Translations under genes and position numbers: made by a program
Source: Pseudomonadota bacterium
GTDB lineage: Bacteria > Pseudomonadota > Alphaproteobacteria > Rhizobiales > Xanthobacteraceae
Length of the DNA stretch: 14,791 nucleotides
Assembly: GCA_021823875.1 (NCBI GenBank)
Contig: JAKAMD010000042.1
Coordinates: 1-14,791 of the forward strand
Direction: 5' to 3'
Shown: piece after piece, positions 1 to 7,448 of the stretch
Layout of the letters: each line of letters begins with the position of its first letter
Position numbering within the stretch: the first letter of the stretch is position 1
Notes under the pieces: model-generated
Databases searched by the model: none
What the model was told of the DNA's origin: nothing
What the model saw: the letters and a program-made list of their open reading frames with translations, nothing else

Positions 1-459
1 GTCGCATTTCCATTCGTAACGCCGGTAGTTCAACGTCTCGAATACGTAACGGGCGAGCAGGTATTGCGCCTCGGTGGCGAGCGGCGTGCGCTGCAGCGTC
101 GGCGCATAGACCACATGGCCGACTTCGATCACGCGGTGGTCCGGACGGATGTTCAGAAGCGAGAACACGCCGCATGCGCGGCCGGCACTGTCGACGATGG
201 CGTAGAAATAAGGGTCCGCTTGGTCGGCGCGCATGACGACCCATTCGGTGAACGTTGCCGCGTCGGCGAAGGGTCCTGAGCTCGGCATATAGGTCCACAG
301 CGCATCGTGCCCTTTCACCGCGTTCCACAGGGTGGCGGCGTGACCTGCCGCGAGCTTTTCGATGCGGCCGAAGCGTCCGGCGAGCGTCACCGGGCCGGGC
401 AAGGCGGCGGGCGTCGGATCGACAGCCGGCCCGACGGGCGGTGTGTTGGAGGCAGTCAT
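1..459 (-). CDS. GNAT family N-acetyltransferase, RimJ/RimL-like (3' end beyond window)
   Basis: Reading the minus strand from the ATG at 459 gives 153 open codons running off the left edge, so the C-terminus is missing. The product begins MTASNTPPVGP. It has the landmarks of the RimJ/RimL-type acetyltransferase group: DALWTYMP near residue 52, a beta-strand core FYAIVDSAGRACGVFSLL, then IEVGHVVYAP and LQRTPLATEAQYLL, where the acetyl-CoA site lies in this fold, and YRRYEWKCD at the truncated end. In this family acetyl-CoA donates an acetyl group to an amine on a protein N-terminus or small molecule; the acceptor cannot be told here. No strong ribosome-binding site precedes the ATG; GAAG about 10 bases upstream is the best match. 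It diverges from the aminotransferase across a 171-bp gap. Family assignment is firm, substrate unknown. Confidence 0.85.
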   Translation of the reverse strand, partial: MTASNTPPVGPAVDPTPAALPGPVTLAGRFGRIEKLAAGHAATLWNAVKGHDALWTYMPSSGPFADAATFTEWVVMRADQADPYFYAIVDSAGRACGVFSLLNIRPDHRVIEVGHVVYAPTLQRTPLATEAQYLLARYVFETLNYRRYEWKCD

Positions 460-630
460 GTGCGGATCTTCAGTTCGTCGCGGGTGGGCTATTTAGCCGA
501 TTTTTCCCTCCGGGCGTAGCCGTGGCCGGCAAATTCCGCCGTACCGGTGTGCATCTGCGCGGCATTTGATTTTCCTTGGCCGATCGGGTGAACTCCGGCG
601 CAATTCCGGCCCACAGTGGGAGCTTGTGAC

Positions 631-1812
631 ATGCTGAAGACGATCGCGGCCTTCGACCGCATCGGAGAAGAAAATGCCTTTGCCGTGCTGGCCCGCGCCA
701 ATGCGCTGGCCGCCCAGGGGCGCGATATCATCAATTTGGGCATCGGCCAGCCCGATTTCCGCACGCCCGATTTCATCGTCGAGGCGGCGGTCAAGGCGCT
801 GCGCGAAGGCCATCACGGCTATACGCCGGCAACCGGCATCCCGCCGCTGCGCGAGGCGGTGGCCGAAGACCTGCACAAGCGCTTCAATGTCGAAGTTTCG
901 CCCGACAGCGTGATGATCATGCCCGGCGGCAAGCCGACCATGTTCGTCTCGATCCTGATGTTCGGCGAGCCGGGTGCCGAGATCATGTATCCGGACCCGG
1001 GCTTCCCGATCTACCGCTCGATGATCGAATTCACCGGCGCCACGCCGGTGCCGGTGCCGATCCGCGAGGAGAACGGCTTCGCCTTCTCCGCCGAGGAGAC
1101 GCTGTCGCTGATCACGCCGAAGACGCGGCTCATCATCCTCAACTCGCCGGCCAATCCGACCGGCGGCGTCACGCCCAAGAGTGAAGTCGACAAGCTGGTC
1201 GCCGGCCTGGCCAAGTGGCCGGATGTCGCCATTATGTCGGACGAGATCTACGACCACATGGTCTATGACGGCGAGACCCATGTCTGCCTGCTGTCGTATC
1301 CGGAAATCCGCGACCGGCTGATCCTGCTTAACGGCTGGTCGAAGACTTATGCGATGACCGGCTGGCGGCTCGGCTATGCGGTGTTTCCGGGCAAGCTCTA
1401 CGACTATGCGCGCAAGCTGGCGGTGAATTTCCATTCCTGCGTCAACGCGTCGGCGCAATATGCCGGGCTCGCGGCGCTGAAAGGACCGCAGGACGAAGTG
1501 TGGAAGATGGTCGCCGAGTTCGACAAGCGGCGCAAAGTGGTGGTCGAGGGCCTGAACAAATTGCCCGGCGTGTCCTGTGCGACGCCGAAAGGCGCGTTCT
1601 ATGCCTTCCCCAACATCAAGGCGACCGGCTGGAAGGCGAAGGCGCTGGCGACGGCGCTGCTCGACGATGCCGGCGTCGCCATCATCGGCGGGCCGGACTT
1701 CGGCATTCTGGGCGAGGGCTATGTACGATTGTCTTACGCCAACTCGACCGAGAACATTCTGAAGGCGCTTGACCGCATGGGCGAATTCCTCAGCAAGCGT
1801 AAGGCGGCATGA
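631..1812 (+). CDS. Class I/II pyridoxal-phosphate aminotransferase
   Basis: This 393-residue protein is a fold-type I aminotransferase that moves an amino group between an amino acid and a 2-oxo acid in the cytoplasm. Visible hallmarks are NSPANPTGG at residues 171-179, the PLP-contacting Asp204 and Tyr207 in SDEIYDH, the Schiff-base Lys238 with phosphate-binding Arg246 in SKTYAMTGWR, and Arg366 in YVRLSYANS, the expected substrate-carboxylate contact. Length is normal for the AspC/AatA-like subgroup. A GTG at 616 would extend it by five residues, but the ATG at 631 has GGGAG eight bases upstream and the extension covers that ribosome-binding site, so I chose the ATG. A weak sigma70-like pair (TTGATT at 566, TGAACT at 589, 17-base spacer) lies upstream. 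The stop codon sits within a hairpin shared with the convergent gene. Aspartate or an aromatic/branched amino acid is a plausible substrate; specificity is not resolvable by eye. Confidence 0.93.
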   Translation: MLKTIAAFDRIGEENAFAVLARANALAAQGRDIINLGIGQPDFRTPDFIVEAAVKALREGHHGYTPATGIPPLREAVAEDLHKRFNVEVSPDSVMIMPGGKPTMFVSILMFGEPGAEIMYPDPGFPIYRSMIEFTGATPVPVPIREENGFAFSAEETLSLITPKTRLIILNSPANPTGGVTPKSEVDKLVAGLAKWPDVAIMSDEIYDHMVYDGETHVCLLSYPEIRDRLILLNGWSKTYAMTGWRLGYAVFPGKLYDYARKLAVNFHSCVNASAQYAGLAALKGPQDEVWKMVAEFDKRRKVVVEGLNKLPGVSCATPKGAFYAFPNIKATGWKAKALATALLDDAGVAIIGGPDFGILGEGYVRLSYANSTENILKALDRMGEFLSKRKAA

Positions 1813-1819
1813 CGCCGCC
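1803..1819. terminator. Hairpin between convergent genes, spanning the aminotransferase stop codon
   Basis: GGCGGC (1803-1808) and GCCGCC (1814-1819) form a perfect 6-bp stem with the 5-base loop ATGAC. The loop contains most of the aminotransferase TGA, and the right arm ends one base before the stop codon of the convergent GFA gene. It fills the whole 7-bp gap and could act on both strands. Neither side has a T-tract, so classical Rho-independent termination is not shown; it may instead protect 3' ends. Confidence 0.35.
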
Positions 1820-2305
1820 TCAGCCTGCTCTTGCTGCCTTGAAGCGAGCCAGGCCGTCGGCTGACCAGTGCTCAGCGGGTTTGTAGAACTCCGGTACCGA
1901 CGGAACGTCGTCCGGCAGGATCACCCACGGCAGTTTGGTCGAGGTGTAGATGTGGATATTGGGCGGCGCCCACGACGGATTGTCGAGCGTGCCGACACGC
2001 ACGAAATGAATGTTCGGGCCGGCGCCGCCGTAATTGCTCCACACGGTCACGCCGCAATCCGGGCAGCGCCAAAATACCTGGCCCTTGCCGCTCGCGCTGG
2101 GCAGCTTCTGCTGCACCGGCTGGCCCTTGAGCACTTCGACTTCCGACGCTTCGATGAAGGCGTTGACGGCGAAGGCCGAGCCGGTTTCGCGCTGGCACCA
2201 CGTGCAATGGCAGCAATGCACGAAGATCGGCCGGACCTTGAGGCGATAGCGCACGGCGCCGCAGGTGCAGCCGCCATCCATCATGGCGTCATGTTGACCG
2301 GTCAT
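1820..2305 (-). CDS. GFA/CENP-V family zinc-binding protein
   Basis: A 161-residue protein of the glutathione-dependent formaldehyde-activating enzyme (GFA) superfamily. The zinc-ligand pattern is complete: Cys13-x-Cys15 (CTCGAVRY), Cys32-x-Cys34-x-x-Cys37 (HCCHCTWCQRETGSAF) and Cys81-x-x-Cys84 (WRCPDCGVTVW). The founding member was linked to S-hydroxymethylglutathione formation, but most homologues have no proven activity, so a formaldehyde role is not established here. An upstream in-frame ATG at 2362 would overlap the preceding gene and add 19 residues; the ATG at 2305 has GGGGAGA about seven bases upstream and a normal family N-terminus, so it is preferred. It begins 43 bases after the MscS-family gene on the same strand and may be co-transcribed with it. 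Confidence 0.9.
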   Translation of the reverse strand: MTGQHDAMMDGGCTCGAVRYRLKVRPIFVHCCHCTWCQRETGSAFAVNAFIEASEVEVLKGQPVQQKLPSASGKGQVFWRCPDCGVTVWSNYGGAGPNIHFVRVGTLDNPSWAPPNIHIYTSTKLPWVILPDDVPSVPEFYKPAEHWSADGLARFKAARAG

Positions 2306-2348
2306 TTCAATCTCCCCGGTGTCGCGCGGGCGGAAAATGCCTATCTTC

Positions 2349-3668
2349 TCACGGCGACACACCGCTGTCGCGTTCGATCACCACCTTCACCGGCGTGCGC
2401 ATATTGATGTCCCGCTGCGGGAACGGGATTTCGATGTTCTCGCGCTTGAACGCGTCCCATAACGCGAGCAGCACGTCGCCGCGCACATTGCTGGTGCCGG
2501 CGATCGGATCGCGGATCCAGAAATACAGCATGAAATCGAGCGAGGAATCGCCGAAGCCCTTGAGGTGGCAGAACGGCGGCGTCGTCGTCAGCACGCGATT
2601 GACCGAACGTGCCGCCTCGACCGCCAGTTCGCGCACCCGATGGGGGTCGGCATGGTAGGAGACGCCGAATTCGACGTCGATGCGTACCTCGTCGTTGGAA
2701 TAGGACCAGTTGATCACGCGCTGGGTGACGAAGTCCTCGTTCGGGATGAGGAACTCCCGGCCGTCGCGGGTGACCACGGCGGTGTAGCGCGCGCCCATTG
2801 ATTCGACCCAGCCGAACGAATCGCCGACCGTGATGACGTCGCCCGGCTTGATCGACTTGTCGGCGAGCAGGATGATTCCGCTCACCAGGTTGGAGACGAT
2901 CTTCTGCAGGCCGAAGCCGAGGCCGACGCCGACCGCGCCGGAGAAGAAGGCGAGCGCCGAGAAGTCGATGCCTACCGTCGACAGCACGATCAGGATGGCG
3001 AAGGTGATCAGCAGCAAGCGGATCAGCTTGCCGATCAGCACCTGGATCGACGGCGTGAGCTCGCTGACGCCGTGCACGCGCTTTTCGAGGAAATCGCTCG
3101 CCACATTGGCCACCCACAGCGTGAGCAGCAGCAGCACAGTGGTCTTGAGCAGCAACAGCGGGGTGACGCGCATGCCGCCGATCACGACCCCGACCGAGTC
3201 GAGCGCATTGGTCACCGGTTGCAGCAGGCCGAGAATGCTGAGCGCCGCAATGGTCCAGGCCGACACTGCCACCAGCCGGTAGACGAACTGGTTGCTGATC
3301 AGTCCGGCGACCAGCGCGATCACCACCCAGGCGGTGGCGAGACTGGTAGCGACGCCGAGCAGATAGGAGGCGCTCGGCCAGGTGATCGCCATCATGCCGG
3401 CATGCATGACCACCAGCACCACGATGAAGATGATGGTGCCGAGATTGGCCACCACGTGGCGCATGAACTGACGCAGGAATGACGGCCAGTCCGCGGTCAG
3501 CGCCGTAAGGTCGAGCCGCCGGCGGATCAGTGCCGCCGCCACGAGTCCGATCGCCGCTGCCACAACGATGAGGCCGAGCTGCAGCAGCAGCCGGACCGAC
3601 GCGAGTTCGTGCCCGAGCGCGCTTAGCGCATTGTTGAGATTGCCGGCCAAGTCGCGGACATTGTCCAT
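2349..3668 (-). CDS. MscS-family mechanosensitive ion channel
   Basis: A 439-residue inner-membrane protein. Several hydrophobic segments (about residues 31-48, 75-95, 102-122, 131-150, 168-190 and 215-232) precede the pore-lining helix at about 237-265, whose small-residue pattern AFFSGAVGVGLGFGLQKIVSNL is the MscS signature. The soluble beta domain follows: LADKSIKPGDVI, then RDGREFLIPNEDFVTQRVINWS, then a C-terminal alpha/beta domain ending PFPQRDINM. Small MscS has three transmembrane helices; this one has more, like the larger MscS relatives. Such channels open under membrane tension and release solutes on hypo-osmotic shock. The open frame extends to 3821, but that stretch overlaps the divergent gene; the ATG at 3668 has GGAGAG at good spacing. 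It is followed by the GFA gene and diverges from the acyl-CoA dehydrogenase. Confidence 0.93.
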   Translation of the reverse strand: MDNVRDLAGNLNNALSALGHELASVRLLLQLGLIVVAAAIGLVAAALIRRRLDLTALTADWPSFLRQFMRHVVANLGTIIFIVVLVVMHAGMMAITWPSASYLLGVATSLATAWVVIALVAGLISNQFVYRLVAVSAWTIAALSILGLLQPVTNALDSVGVVIGGMRVTPLLLLKTTVLLLLTLWVANVASDFLEKRVHGVSELTPSIQVLIGKLIRLLLITFAILIVLSTVGIDFSALAFFSGAVGVGLGFGLQKIVSNLVSGIILLADKSIKPGDVITVGDSFGWVESMGARYTAVVTRDGREFLIPNEDFVTQRVINWSYSNDEVRIDVEFGVSYHADPHRVRELAVEAARSVNRVLTTTPPFCHLKGFGDSSLDFMLYFWIRDPIAGTSNVRGDVLLALWDAFKRENIEIPFPQRDINMRTPVKVVIERDSGVSP

Positions 3669-3737
3669 GAAGCTCTCCGTTCGCCCCCCCGATGGCATTG
3701 GCCCGCAAAGCGGATCAATATCAGAATTGAGGAAACA

Positions 3738-3753
3738 CCGGGCGTCCGCCCGG
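3738..3753. promoter_or_regulatory. Inverted repeat upstream of the acyl-CoA dehydrogenase
   Basis: CCGGGC and GCCCGG form a perfect 6-bp inverted repeat around the 4-base centre GTCC, in the divergent gap between the MscS-family and acyl-CoA dehydrogenase genes. It ends about 10 bases before the AAGGGG ribosome-binding site of the dehydrogenase. It could be an operator or a leader hairpin; the sequence does not decide. Confidence 0.25.
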
Positions 3754-3776
3754 CCAGGCACCAAGGGGTTATGCAC

Positions 3777-5009
3777 ATGTACGACCGGGATCTGTCGGAA
3801 GAACAGCGCTTGATGCGGCAAAGCTGCCGCGATTTCGTCGACGAGGTGGTTCTTCCCTTCATTCGCGAGAACTGGCAGCGCGAATGGTCGATGGTGCCGG
3901 AGGACCGCCTGCCGCCGAGCATCCTGGAGGAGGCCGACAAGATCGGCATCCGCACGCTCGGCGTGCCGGAAGAATTTGGCGGGGTGGAGCTCGAACCGGG
4001 CACCGAGATCGCGACCTTCGCCATGATCGCGGAAGAGATCGCGCGCGGCGATTCCGGTCTCGCCGACAAGCTGGTGCAGACCTGGAAGGTCTCGGTGCTG
4101 CTACGCCAGTTGGCGCCGCGCCATTTGCAGGAGAAGTGGTTTCCGCAACTGGTGCAGAACCCGCAATTCCTGATGGCGCATTGCCTGACCGAGCCGCGCG
4201 GCGCTTCCGACCGTTGGCTGCCCTACAACGTGCCGGAAGCAGCCATGCAGACCAAGGCGGTGAAGGTCGACGGCGGCTGGGTGATCAACGGCCGCAAGCA
4301 GTTCATCTCCAACGGCTACGATGCCTCGCTCTATGTGGTCTATGCCAACACCAATACCAAGGTTGGCATGATGCAGGGCACGTCATCGTTCCTGGTGCCG
4401 CGCGATACCAAGGGCTTCGCGGTGACGCGCTGCAACGAGACACTCGGCTGCCGCTTCATGAACAACGGCGAGATGGCGTTCGAGGACATGTTCGTGCCAG
4501 ATGACCAGTTGCTGGTGAAGGACACGGCGCTCGGCTCGGCCGGCGTCTATTTCCGGCCCGGCAAGATCATCCAGGCGGCAAAGAATCTCGGCGTCGGCGT
4601 GCGCGCCTTCGAAGCCACCGCCGACTATGTGCAGAACTACGTGCAGGGCGGCAAGATCCTGATCAAGCATCAGGCGGTGGCGCTCCGGCTGGCCGACATG
4701 GCGACCAAGATCGAAGCGGTGCGCGCGCTGCTCGACCGCGCCTCCAAGGCGGTCGACGACAACGCGCCGGAAGCGGAAGTGCTGTGCAACATGGCTAAGA
4801 TGTTTTCTTCCGAGGAGATCATGAAGGTTGCCCAGCATGCGGTCGAACTGCATGGCGGCAACGGCATCATGCTCGACTTCGGCATCGAGAAGGTGCTGCG
4901 CGACGCCGTCATCTTCCTGCACATGGATGCGACGGTCGACATCTCCAAGTTCAAGATCGTCAAGAACCTGTTCCCGGATACGGCGGGCAAATACGCGGGG
5001 CCGGAATGA
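3777..5009 (+). CDS. Acyl-CoA dehydrogenase family protein with Asp at the usual catalytic Glu position
   Basis: A 410-residue flavoprotein of the acyl-CoA dehydrogenase family. The N-terminal helical domain is followed by the flavin-contact region MAHCLTEPRGASD, the beta domain (VDGGWVINGRKQFISNG) and the C-terminal helical domain with AVELHGGNGIM and the closing LRDAVIFLHMDATVDI. The family alpha,beta-desaturates acyl-CoA thioesters, with FAD passing electrons to ETF. In medium-chain enzymes the catalytic base is the Glu of RDAKIYQIYEGT; an ungapped match places Asp384 there, and the following Gly is Ala. The alternative Glu used by isovaleryl-CoA dehydrogenase also appears absent (a Gly in RPGKIIQAA). 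AAGGGG at 3763-3768 is eight bases before the ATG at 3777 but only two before the in-frame ATG at 3771, so 3777 is chosen. No ETF or CoA-ligase gene is adjacent, so the substrate is open. Confidence 0.9.
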   Translation: MYDRDLSEEQRLMRQSCRDFVDEVVLPFIRENWQREWSMVPEDRLPPSILEEADKIGIRTLGVPEEFGGVELEPGTEIATFAMIAEEIARGDSGLADKLVQTWKVSVLLRQLAPRHLQEKWFPQLVQNPQFLMAHCLTEPRGASDRWLPYNVPEAAMQTKAVKVDGGWVINGRKQFISNGYDASLYVVYANTNTKVGMMQGTSSFLVPRDTKGFAVTRCNETLGCRFMNNGEMAFEDMFVPDDQLLVKDTALGSAGVYFRPGKIIQAAKNLGVGVRAFEATADYVQNYVQGGKILIKHQAVALRLADMATKIEAVRALLDRASKAVDDNAPEAEVLCNMAKMFSSEEIMKVAQHAVELHGGNGIMLDFGIEKVLRDAVIFLHMDATVDISKFKIVKNLFPDTAGKYAGPE

Positions 5010-5017
5010 CTCTGCCT

Positions 5018-5137
5018 GCCCCGGACGCGCCGCAGCACGAAGTGGTGCGGCGCAGATCCGGGGCCTTCGCAAACTCGGAATTTGGAACGGTCACGGGTCT
5101 GCAGCGCATCACTGGCGTGCTGCACTGCGCCCGGGAC
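5018..5137 (+). repeat. Two-hairpin dispersed intergenic repeat, copy 1
   Basis: The unit has two stem-loops. The first is closed by CCCCGGA (5019-5025) and TCCGGGG (5057-5063), with CGCCGCA/TGCGGCG inside. The second runs from GGGTCTGCAG (5095) to CTGCGCCC, with 9 of 11 inner stem positions paired. A second copy in the same orientation lies at 11555-11686; both keep the closing stem, GGGTCTGCAG, CTGCGCCCGGGACA, and a linker resembling GAATTTGNAACG. This copy fills the gap between two convergent genes and may end transcription from both. A long minus-strand open frame crosses it but is not a gene. Confidence 0.75.
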
Positions 5138-5145
5138 AAGCGGCG

Positions 5146-6042
5146 CTACTTCACCACAAACCTGAACCCGATCACCACGATCACCAGGCCGATTACTTGT
5201 GCGATACTTGGCATGATGCCGAGCGCGAGATAGCCGATGATCAGCGAGAAGCCCGGCACCAGGGCCGGGAAGGTCGCTGCGCGGCCGGCGCCGAGCAGGA
5301 TCACCGCGCGCGCGAACAGATAGATCGGCAGCACGCCGGACAGGATGCCCTGCACCACCACCTGCACCAGGTTCTCGAACAGGCTCATGCGCAGGATGCC
5401 GTCGAAGCCGGCGACAACGCCGTAAAGTGGCGCGTAGACGAGGACCGACAGCACGCCGACGACGGCGATCGCGCGCGTGCCCGACACGCTGTAATGGCGG
5501 AGCAGCGTGCCGAAGATCGCCCAGAACAGTCCGGCGGTGGCGAACAGGAGATCGCCGCCGACGCCGTGACTGCCGATGGTGGCAAGCGACTCGGCGCCGA
5601 ACACCATGAGTCCCGCGATGAGGGTCAGGCCGCCGATGATGCGCCGCAGCGTCGCCGGCTCGCCGAGCATCACCGTCGCCAGGACCAGCCCGAACAGCGC
5701 CGCGCAGGCCGGTTGGATGGTGGTGCCGTGGCCGAGCGGCACCAGGATGAAGCCGGTATAGGCGATCATGGCCTGCGGCGGCCCGGCCAATACGCTCATG
5801 ACGAGGCCGCGGCCCCAACCAAAGCCGCGCAGGTCGCGGAAGCCGTCGCGTAGCGAAAACGCCAGCAGCAGCAATCCGGTCCAGAAGAAGCGGTGAAAGG
5901 CGAGATCGGCCGGCGAAAAGCCGACGGCGATGCCGTGTTTGGCGGCGACAAAGCCGGCCGCCCAGCCCAGTGATGCGGTGACGCCGCACAGCGTTCCGAT
6001 CAGGATGGCGCGCGCGGGCGTCGATTGGCCGGGCAGGTCCAA
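5146..6042 (-). CDS. EamA/DMT-superfamily transporter
   Basis: A 298-residue, strongly hydrophobic protein with about ten predicted transmembrane segments in two repeated EamA halves (roughly residues 13-140 and 160-297). Family features include GWAAGFVAAKHG in the first helix, a GHGTTIQPACAALFGLVLATVMLGEPATLRRIIGGLTLIAGLMV stretch closing the first half, and the matching GLVIVVIGFRFVVK at the end. Members of the drug/metabolite transporter superfamily move small metabolites, often exporting amino acids or related compounds; the substrate cannot be read from sequence. The start is a TTG: TGAGGA lies eight bases upstream and no ATG or GTG occurs in frame before the first helix. It diverges from the BKACE gene across 111 bp, so a shared regulator and related substrates are possible but unproven. 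Confidence 0.88.
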   Translation of the reverse strand: MDLPGQSTPARAILIGTLCGVTASLGWAAGFVAAKHGIAVGFSPADLAFHRFFWTGLLLLAFSLRDGFRDLRGFGWGRGLVMSVLAGPPQAMIAYTGFILVPLGHGTTIQPACAALFGLVLATVMLGEPATLRRIIGGLTLIAGLMVFGAESLATIGSHGVGGDLLFATAGLFWAIFGTLLRHYSVSGTRAIAVVGVLSVLVYAPLYGVVAGFDGILRMSLFENLVQVVVQGILSGVLPIYLFARAVILLGAGRAATFPALVPGFSLIIGYLALGIMPSIAQVIGLVIVVIGFRFVVK

Positions 6043-6153
6043 TGCAGATTCCTCAACCCTGGCGAGGGTGACTTGGCAGGGCCTGATACTCTAGGATCGC
6101 GCCTCAAGTCCAACGTCCAAAAGTATTGATTTTCATCCCGGGAACAAACGCTC

Positions 6154-7089
6154 ATGGCGAAGCCGCGCAAAGTCATCATCACCTGTGCCGTCACCGGCTC
6201 GATCCACACGCCCTCGATGTCGCCGCACCTGCCGGTGACGCCGCAACAGATTGCCGACGCCGCCATCGGCGCGGCCGAAGCGGGCGCCTCCGTGGTCCAC
6301 CTGCATGCGCGCAATCCGCAGACCGGCGCGCCCGACCAGTCGCCGGAAGCCTTCGCGCCCTTCCTCAAGGTGATCAAGCAGCGCTCCAACGTGGTGGTGA
6401 ACATCACCACCGGCGGCGCGCCCACCATGACCGCCGAAGAGCGCGTGCGCCCGGCCGCCACCTTCAAGCCGGAAGTCGCCTCGCTCAACATGGGCACGAT
6501 GAACTTCGGCCTCTATCCGATGATCCCGCGCTACAAGGGCCAGTTCAAATACGACTGGGAAGAGCCCTATCTGGAGAAGTCGCGCGGCGGCATGTTCAAG
6601 AACACCTTCGCCGACATCGAATACATCCTCTCCACCTGCGCCGAGAACAACACCCGCTTCGAGATCGAGTGCTACGACATCGGCCATCTCTACACGCTGC
6701 GGCATTTCCTCGACCGCGGCCTGGTGAAGCCGCCGTTGTTCGTGCAGGGCGTGTTCGGCATCCTGGGCGGCATCGGCACGCATCCCGAAGACGTCATGAT
6801 GATGAAGCGCACCGCCGACCGCCTGCTCGGCGACAATTACGAATGGTCGGCGCTCGGCGCCGGCGCATCCCAGATGCGGGTGGCGTCGATCGTGTTGGCC
6901 ATGGGCGGCAATGTGCGTGTCGGCCTGGAGGATTCGCTGTGGCTCGACCGCGGGCAGCTCGCCGAATCGAACGCCCAGCAGGTCACGAGGGTGCGCAAGA
7001 TCATCGAAGGTCTCGGCCTCGAAGTGGCGAGCCCCGACGAGGCGCGCGAAATCCTGGCGCTCAAGGGCGGCGACAAGGTGAATTTCTAG
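6154..7089 (+). CDS. Beta-keto acid cleavage enzyme (BKACE/DUF849, Kce-like)
   Basis: A 311-residue TIM-barrel enzyme of the BKACE family, whose prototype is 3-keto-5-aminohexanoate cleavage enzyme (Kce) of lysine fermentation. Family members condense a beta-keto acid with acetyl-CoA, giving acetoacetate and a new CoA ester, with a divalent metal. The metal ligands match the Kce pattern: His49 and His51 in VVHLHARNP and Glu259 in VGLEDS. Arg255 and Asp260 keep the spacing of the Kce Arg226/Glu230/Asp231 group, and Thr85 takes the place of Ser82. Length is typical. The ribosome-binding site is weak (GGGAA about ten bases upstream). BKACE enzymes act on many substrates, including dehydrocarnitine and beta-keto amino acids, and no neighbour fixes this one; the acyl-CoA dehydrogenase and exporter nearby only hint at acyl or amino acid catabolism. 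Confidence 0.92.
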   Translation: MAKPRKVIITCAVTGSIHTPSMSPHLPVTPQQIADAAIGAAEAGASVVHLHARNPQTGAPDQSPEAFAPFLKVIKQRSNVVVNITTGGAPTMTAEERVRPAATFKPEVASLNMGTMNFGLYPMIPRYKGQFKYDWEEPYLEKSRGGMFKNTFADIEYILSTCAENNTRFEIECYDIGHLYTLRHFLDRGLVKPPLFVQGVFGILGGIGTHPEDVMMMKRTADRLLGDNYEWSALGAGASQMRVASIVLAMGGNVRVGLEDSLWLDRGQLAESNAQQVTRVRKIIEGLGLEVASPDEAREILALKGGDKVNF

Positions 7090-7094
7090 TTCAC

Positions 7095-7141
7095 CGTCAT
7101 TCCGGGACGCGGGCGCAAGCCCGCGGGCCCGGAATCCAGGG
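7095..7141 (+). repeat. REP-like palindrome, left copy
   Basis: An outer stem ATTCCGGG/CCCGGAAT (7099-7106, 7128-7135) encloses an inner stem CGCGGGC-GCAA-GCCCGCG (7108-7125). It ends CCAGGGG, and this end supplies the best ribosome-binding site (AGGGGG, 7138-7143) for the GIY-YIG gene. It could also terminate BKACE transcription. The right copy at 7449-7496 is its inverted partner. Confidence 0.85.
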
Positions 7142-7152
7142 GGCCATGGAGC

Positions 7153-7440
7153 ATGGCCTATTTTGTTTATCTGTTGGCCAGTGAACGAAACGGCACTCTC
7201 TATCTCGGTGTCACCAACAATCTCGTCCGCCGCGTCTACGAGCACAAGAACAAGGTCGCGCGCGGATTTACCAGCCAGTACGGTGTCGACCGTCTCGTCT
7301 GGTTCGAGACCTATGACGATCCAACCAACGCCATTGCCCGCGAGAAGGACATCAAGAAGTGGCGGCGGGCTTGGAAATTGCGCCTAATTGAAGAGTCGAA
7401 TCCGCAGTGGATCGACTTGTACGAGCAAATCAGTCAGTAA
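7153..7440 (+). CDS. Small GIY-YIG domain endonuclease (UPF0213/YhbQ-like size)
   Basis: A 95-residue protein made almost entirely of one GIY-YIG nuclease domain. The two signature strands appear as VYL (residues 5-7) and YLG (17-19), followed by the catalytic-Arg helix TNNLVRRVYEHK (Arg26/27), the strand VDRLVWFETY, the metal-binding Glu64 in REKDIKKWRRAWKLRLIE, and the C-terminal ESNPQWIDL with a conserved Asn83. Such domains cut or nick DNA with one metal ion. Free-standing single-domain forms are common, sometimes many per genome, and their roles are mostly unknown. No extra DNA-binding domain is present. Its ribosome-binding site comes from the left palindrome, and its stop lies eight bases before the right palindrome, so gene and repeats appear to form one unit. 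Family call is firm; the link to repeat mobility is inference. Confidence 0.92.
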   Translation: MAYFVYLLASERNGTLYLGVTNNLVRRVYEHKNKVARGFTSQYGVDRLVWFETYDDPTNAIAREKDIKKWRRAWKLRLIEESNPQWIDLYEQISQ

Positions 7441-7448
7441 CGTAAATA

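Noticed and set aside
616..630. GTG start for the aminotransferase at 616
   Set aside because: This segment contains the GGGAG ribosome-binding site for the ATG at 631.
493..1458. Long minus-strand open frame (321 codons) opposite the aminotransferase
   Set aside because: Its product is Arg/His/Asp-rich with no recognisable motif, and it lies antisense to a gene with a complete PLP motif set. GC-rich codon bias creates such frames.
2341..3708. Minus-strand open frame (455 codons) overlapping the MscS-family gene in another frame
   Set aside because: Low-complexity Arg/Ala/Gly-rich product; the MscS frame has a full channel signature and transmembrane segments.
4670..5989. Minus-strand open frame (439 codons) spanning the acyl-CoA dehydrogenase end, repeat copy 1 and the exporter gene
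   Set aside because: It is antisense to one real gene and out of frame with another. Its only notable part, ALQTRDRSKF, is the translation of the repeat and recurs as ALQTRDRYKF in the other copy, so it comes from the repeat and is not a conserved protein.
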